Assembly (NCBI GenBank): GCA_963921825.1
Contig: OY997591.1
Span: forward strand, 44,785,825-44,849,824
DNA from: Erodium maritimum
Taxonomy: Eukaryota > Streptophyta > Magnoliopsida > Geraniales > Geraniaceae
Length of the DNA: 64,000 bases
Reading direction: 5' to 3'
Below are positions 61,859-64,000 of the stretch, in pieces. Made by a program: the position numbers and the translations under genes. Numbering within the stretch: the stretch's first letter is position 1; every line of letters begins with the position of its first letter. The notes beneath the pieces are model-generated. The model was given only the letters and a program-made list of their open reading frames with translations, was not told the origin of the DNA and did not search any database.

Positions 61859-63760
61859 CATCTACTCCAATGGATATGGTCTTCATCGACGTAATTGGCA
61901 AAGTGTGTCCGAAACTACTGCAGTGCTTGGATAGTGTTGTGGGAAGAGTTGTGGCCGCATTCTTATCCTATTCCGAGCATCATTAATATGCTGAAACCAT
62001 TATATAATCATCTCCGCAAAAAAATCTATAAAAAATAAGCTACATGTTGATAAATTAAATTCGAGCTTACTTGTTCGTCGAGCGAGTCGTGTGATCTGCT
62101 TAGACTATGAAAGTACATCTTGTAAATTATACCATAAGGAGTCCTATGATGAGTCTCTTTTTGCGCATCCTTCTCCACAACCTTTTTTCAGTACTCTATA
62201 AGTTGTTCTAAGATGGTGTCCTCAAATTGAGTCTTCTGAAATTCAAGGGATGTTCTAAATTGATCATCAATATATTCCCTCAACCGGTTCAGATCATCCC
62301 TTAGCTCAATGTGATCCATGATTGCCTTGTTCGGGGGTCCATCATCCGGATGAACCACAAGAGGTGTCGGTACCGGTGAAGAACAAGGTCAAGGTGGCGG
62401 TGTATGAATGTGAGGGTCTTCTCATGTTCAGTAGGGACTAGGATAGTTTTTATTTCCTGAGCACAAACAAAACAAACTGAATACATAGACATTATAGTGA
62501 TGGACACTTTAGTTCGATAATATGCAAATTTGAGTTCCAATTAATTACCAAACCTCGTGTGAGCTTTCATGCAGTGTGTCATTAACATCACTAAATGGCG
62601 ACATTGCGCTCCAAATTGTATGCCATCTACAGATCCTTGGTAAATTTATGTTGATTCATTCAATAACAGTAGAAAACTTTCTTGCTACAGATGACACACA
62701 TTCCAATGTCAGGACCTACACAGATAACACAAATTGTCACAAATGCTTATGAACCAAGCAAAATTTTCTATACAATTTAAGGAGAATTTATTTACCGTTA
62801 TATGAAACACAAAACTAGTAAATGCCATACTGCTATCTTTTGTTTTTTTGGCTTCTTCGCAACCTCAGCTACTCTAACTTTCAACCGCGACTATCCCTTT
62901 GCTTTAAGGATTTTAAACATATACTTGTACGATACATTACCCCACAAGTATCCGTAGAACATGTCCAAGTTATTTACCAGTGCCAAATACTCTCGACCAA
63001 TATGTTGTTGTCGTCTGTCTAATGGCAACAAAAATTCTCCGACGAACAAAAACAAGCAAACCTTTATGATATCCAAGTTCACCTTAGTGCGAGGACAGCT
63101 AAGTTGTTGTTGGTCAACCAGCTTGGTCTTCTAACGCCTCCCCACTAGCTTGTAAACTCAGGAAGTATTTGTTGGCAAATCGTATGGACTTTAATTGTCT
63201 TCTCAATCCTTTTTCGTCCTCAAGTTTTCCATAATTCAACCATGTAATTAAAGCGTACTCCTTCATAGAGAATCTAACTAGTCTACCTTAGAACATAAAC
63301 CACATTTTAGACGAGCATGGAATGTCAGCTTCTCGAACAAGCATCGCCCAAATCACTTGAAAACAATGGTCAATATAGGTATGCATGTCGAAGAAGTGAC
63401 CAAATGGAGATCCTTTGAATTTTTTCAGGCAGACATCTTCATCATCTAACCTATCTAGCTCTCTCTTGATGAACTTTGGAATTTTCCCTAAATCACTTTT
63501 CACTTAAACTTTGTAATCAAAGTGTTCAGCTTCGGTCAATACTAGTTTAAGCTCAGGCAGTTCTATTTGTACAAGGGACCTTGAGCTTTGTTCTTCTCTC
63601 GTGCCTGATCCTTCGTCTCTAGATCTCGACTCTGTTACATACTCATAAGAACCCGAGCTTGAATCATCATCTCGGTTTATAGTAGTCAGATCTTGATGAG
63701 TAGCAGGAAGAGCTTGTTGAATAACAGAAGGACCTTCTAGGTTGATGGTGTCTGCCACTT
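61859..63760 (-). pseudogene. DUF1985-like N-terminal part of the MULE Ulp1 gene
   Basis: The minus-strand frame from 63758 has an acidic Ser-rich N terminus (DDDSSSGSYEYVTESRSRDE). It continues into 63503-63290 with DRLDDEDVCLKKFKGSPFGH and FQVIWAMLVREADIPCSSKM. Frames at about 63270-63130 read WLNYGKLEDEKGLRRQLKSI. This order fits the DUF1985 region found with Ulp1 proteases in plant MULEs. Frame breaks make it a pseudogene. Family assignment is by motif memory. Confidence 0.5.
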
Positions 63761-64000
63761 CTTCATCGATTTCTTTTTCTTCATTAGTTTATTCTTCTTC
63801 ATTCTTCTTGGTTCTTGTTACTTGTTCAAAGACTTCGGCTTGTTCATCAGTTTTATTAGTTCTTGCCACTTCTTCTAATTGTGTTGCCAATTGTTTGGTG
63901 GCTTCTACTTGTTTAGCGGTTCTCTTGGTCCCTACTGATACATCCACAAAAGGGAATTACAAGTAAAACAATTAATTTAAAATTATGAAGAAATTTATGA

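Larger units (their letters stand above)
50506..64000. mobile_element. Ulp1-bearing MULE relic, interrupted by a Copia fossil
   Basis: Left part: mudrA-type transposase tail on plus at 50560-50935. Minus-strand parts: DUF1985-like and acidic regions at 61859-63760, then the Ulp1-like C-terminal region at 52175-52760 and an acidic tail at 51711-51893. Convergent transposase and Ulp1 frames are the arrangement known from MuDR/Kaonashi-type plant MULEs. A 9-kb Copia (52845-61853) separates the minus-strand parts. Neither end was identified; the left is cut at the Copia junction near 50505 and the right runs out of the window. Confidence 0.6.

Overview
The window is nuclear DNA of a flowering plant, probably a eudicot. 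The evidence is intron-rich genes with GT-AG splice sites, AT-rich introns, and plant-type LINE, Copia, Gypsy/chromovirus, MULE, hAT and PIF/Harbinger elements. No organelle or bacterial genes were seen.

Three sets of host exons can be supported. (1) Positions 552-926, minus strand: a small three-exon zf-GRF protein of about 85 residues, possibly a pseudogene or MULE-associated. (2) Positions 6839-22320, plus strand: a complete 16-exon cytosolic glutathione reductase of 482 residues. Every exon junction keeps phase, but the usual plant C-terminal peroxisomal tripeptide is absent. (3) Positions 23396-28031, minus strand: a complete 11-exon gene for a 383-residue type I membrane protein of a conserved plant family without known function. 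Genes 2 and 3 are convergent, about 1.1 kb apart.

The rest is layered transposons. 1.4-5.8 kb holds a decayed L1-type LINE. 5.9-6.6 kb holds the leader end of a Harbinger-like element that abuts the glutathione reductase promoter region. Introns 3, 7 and 12 of glutathione reductase carry a hAT element with two insertions, a MULE with a perfect 9-bp target duplication, a MULE inside a MULE inside a hAT-like remnant, and a miniature LTR element (TRIM). 28.2-29.6 kb is a Pack-MULE that has captured an exon of prolyl oligopeptidase. 29.7-34.3 kb holds two complete-ended PIF/Harbinger elements only 26 bp apart. They carry Myb/SANT-type ORF1 remnants but no recognisable transposase.

34.3-50.5 kb is a minus-strand Copia fossil split by a 14.3-kb Gypsy/chromovirus fossil (35873-50153, 5-bp duplication TAACG, 3.2-kb LTR). 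The 3' LTR of that Gypsy is in turn interrupted by a gag-bearing unit of a related family. 50.5-64 kb is a large Ulp1-type MULE relic: a transposase SWIM tail on plus and a Ulp1/DUF1985 protein on minus. A 9-kb Copia fossil splits it (52845-61853, duplication GTTCA). That Copia was itself hit by a retroposed RRM sequence and by another long-TIR MULE.

For each insertion named, the target duplications were read directly, so the relative order of insertion can be reconstructed. Protein family names come from recognised motifs, not from searches. Small boundaries of decayed elements are approximate.
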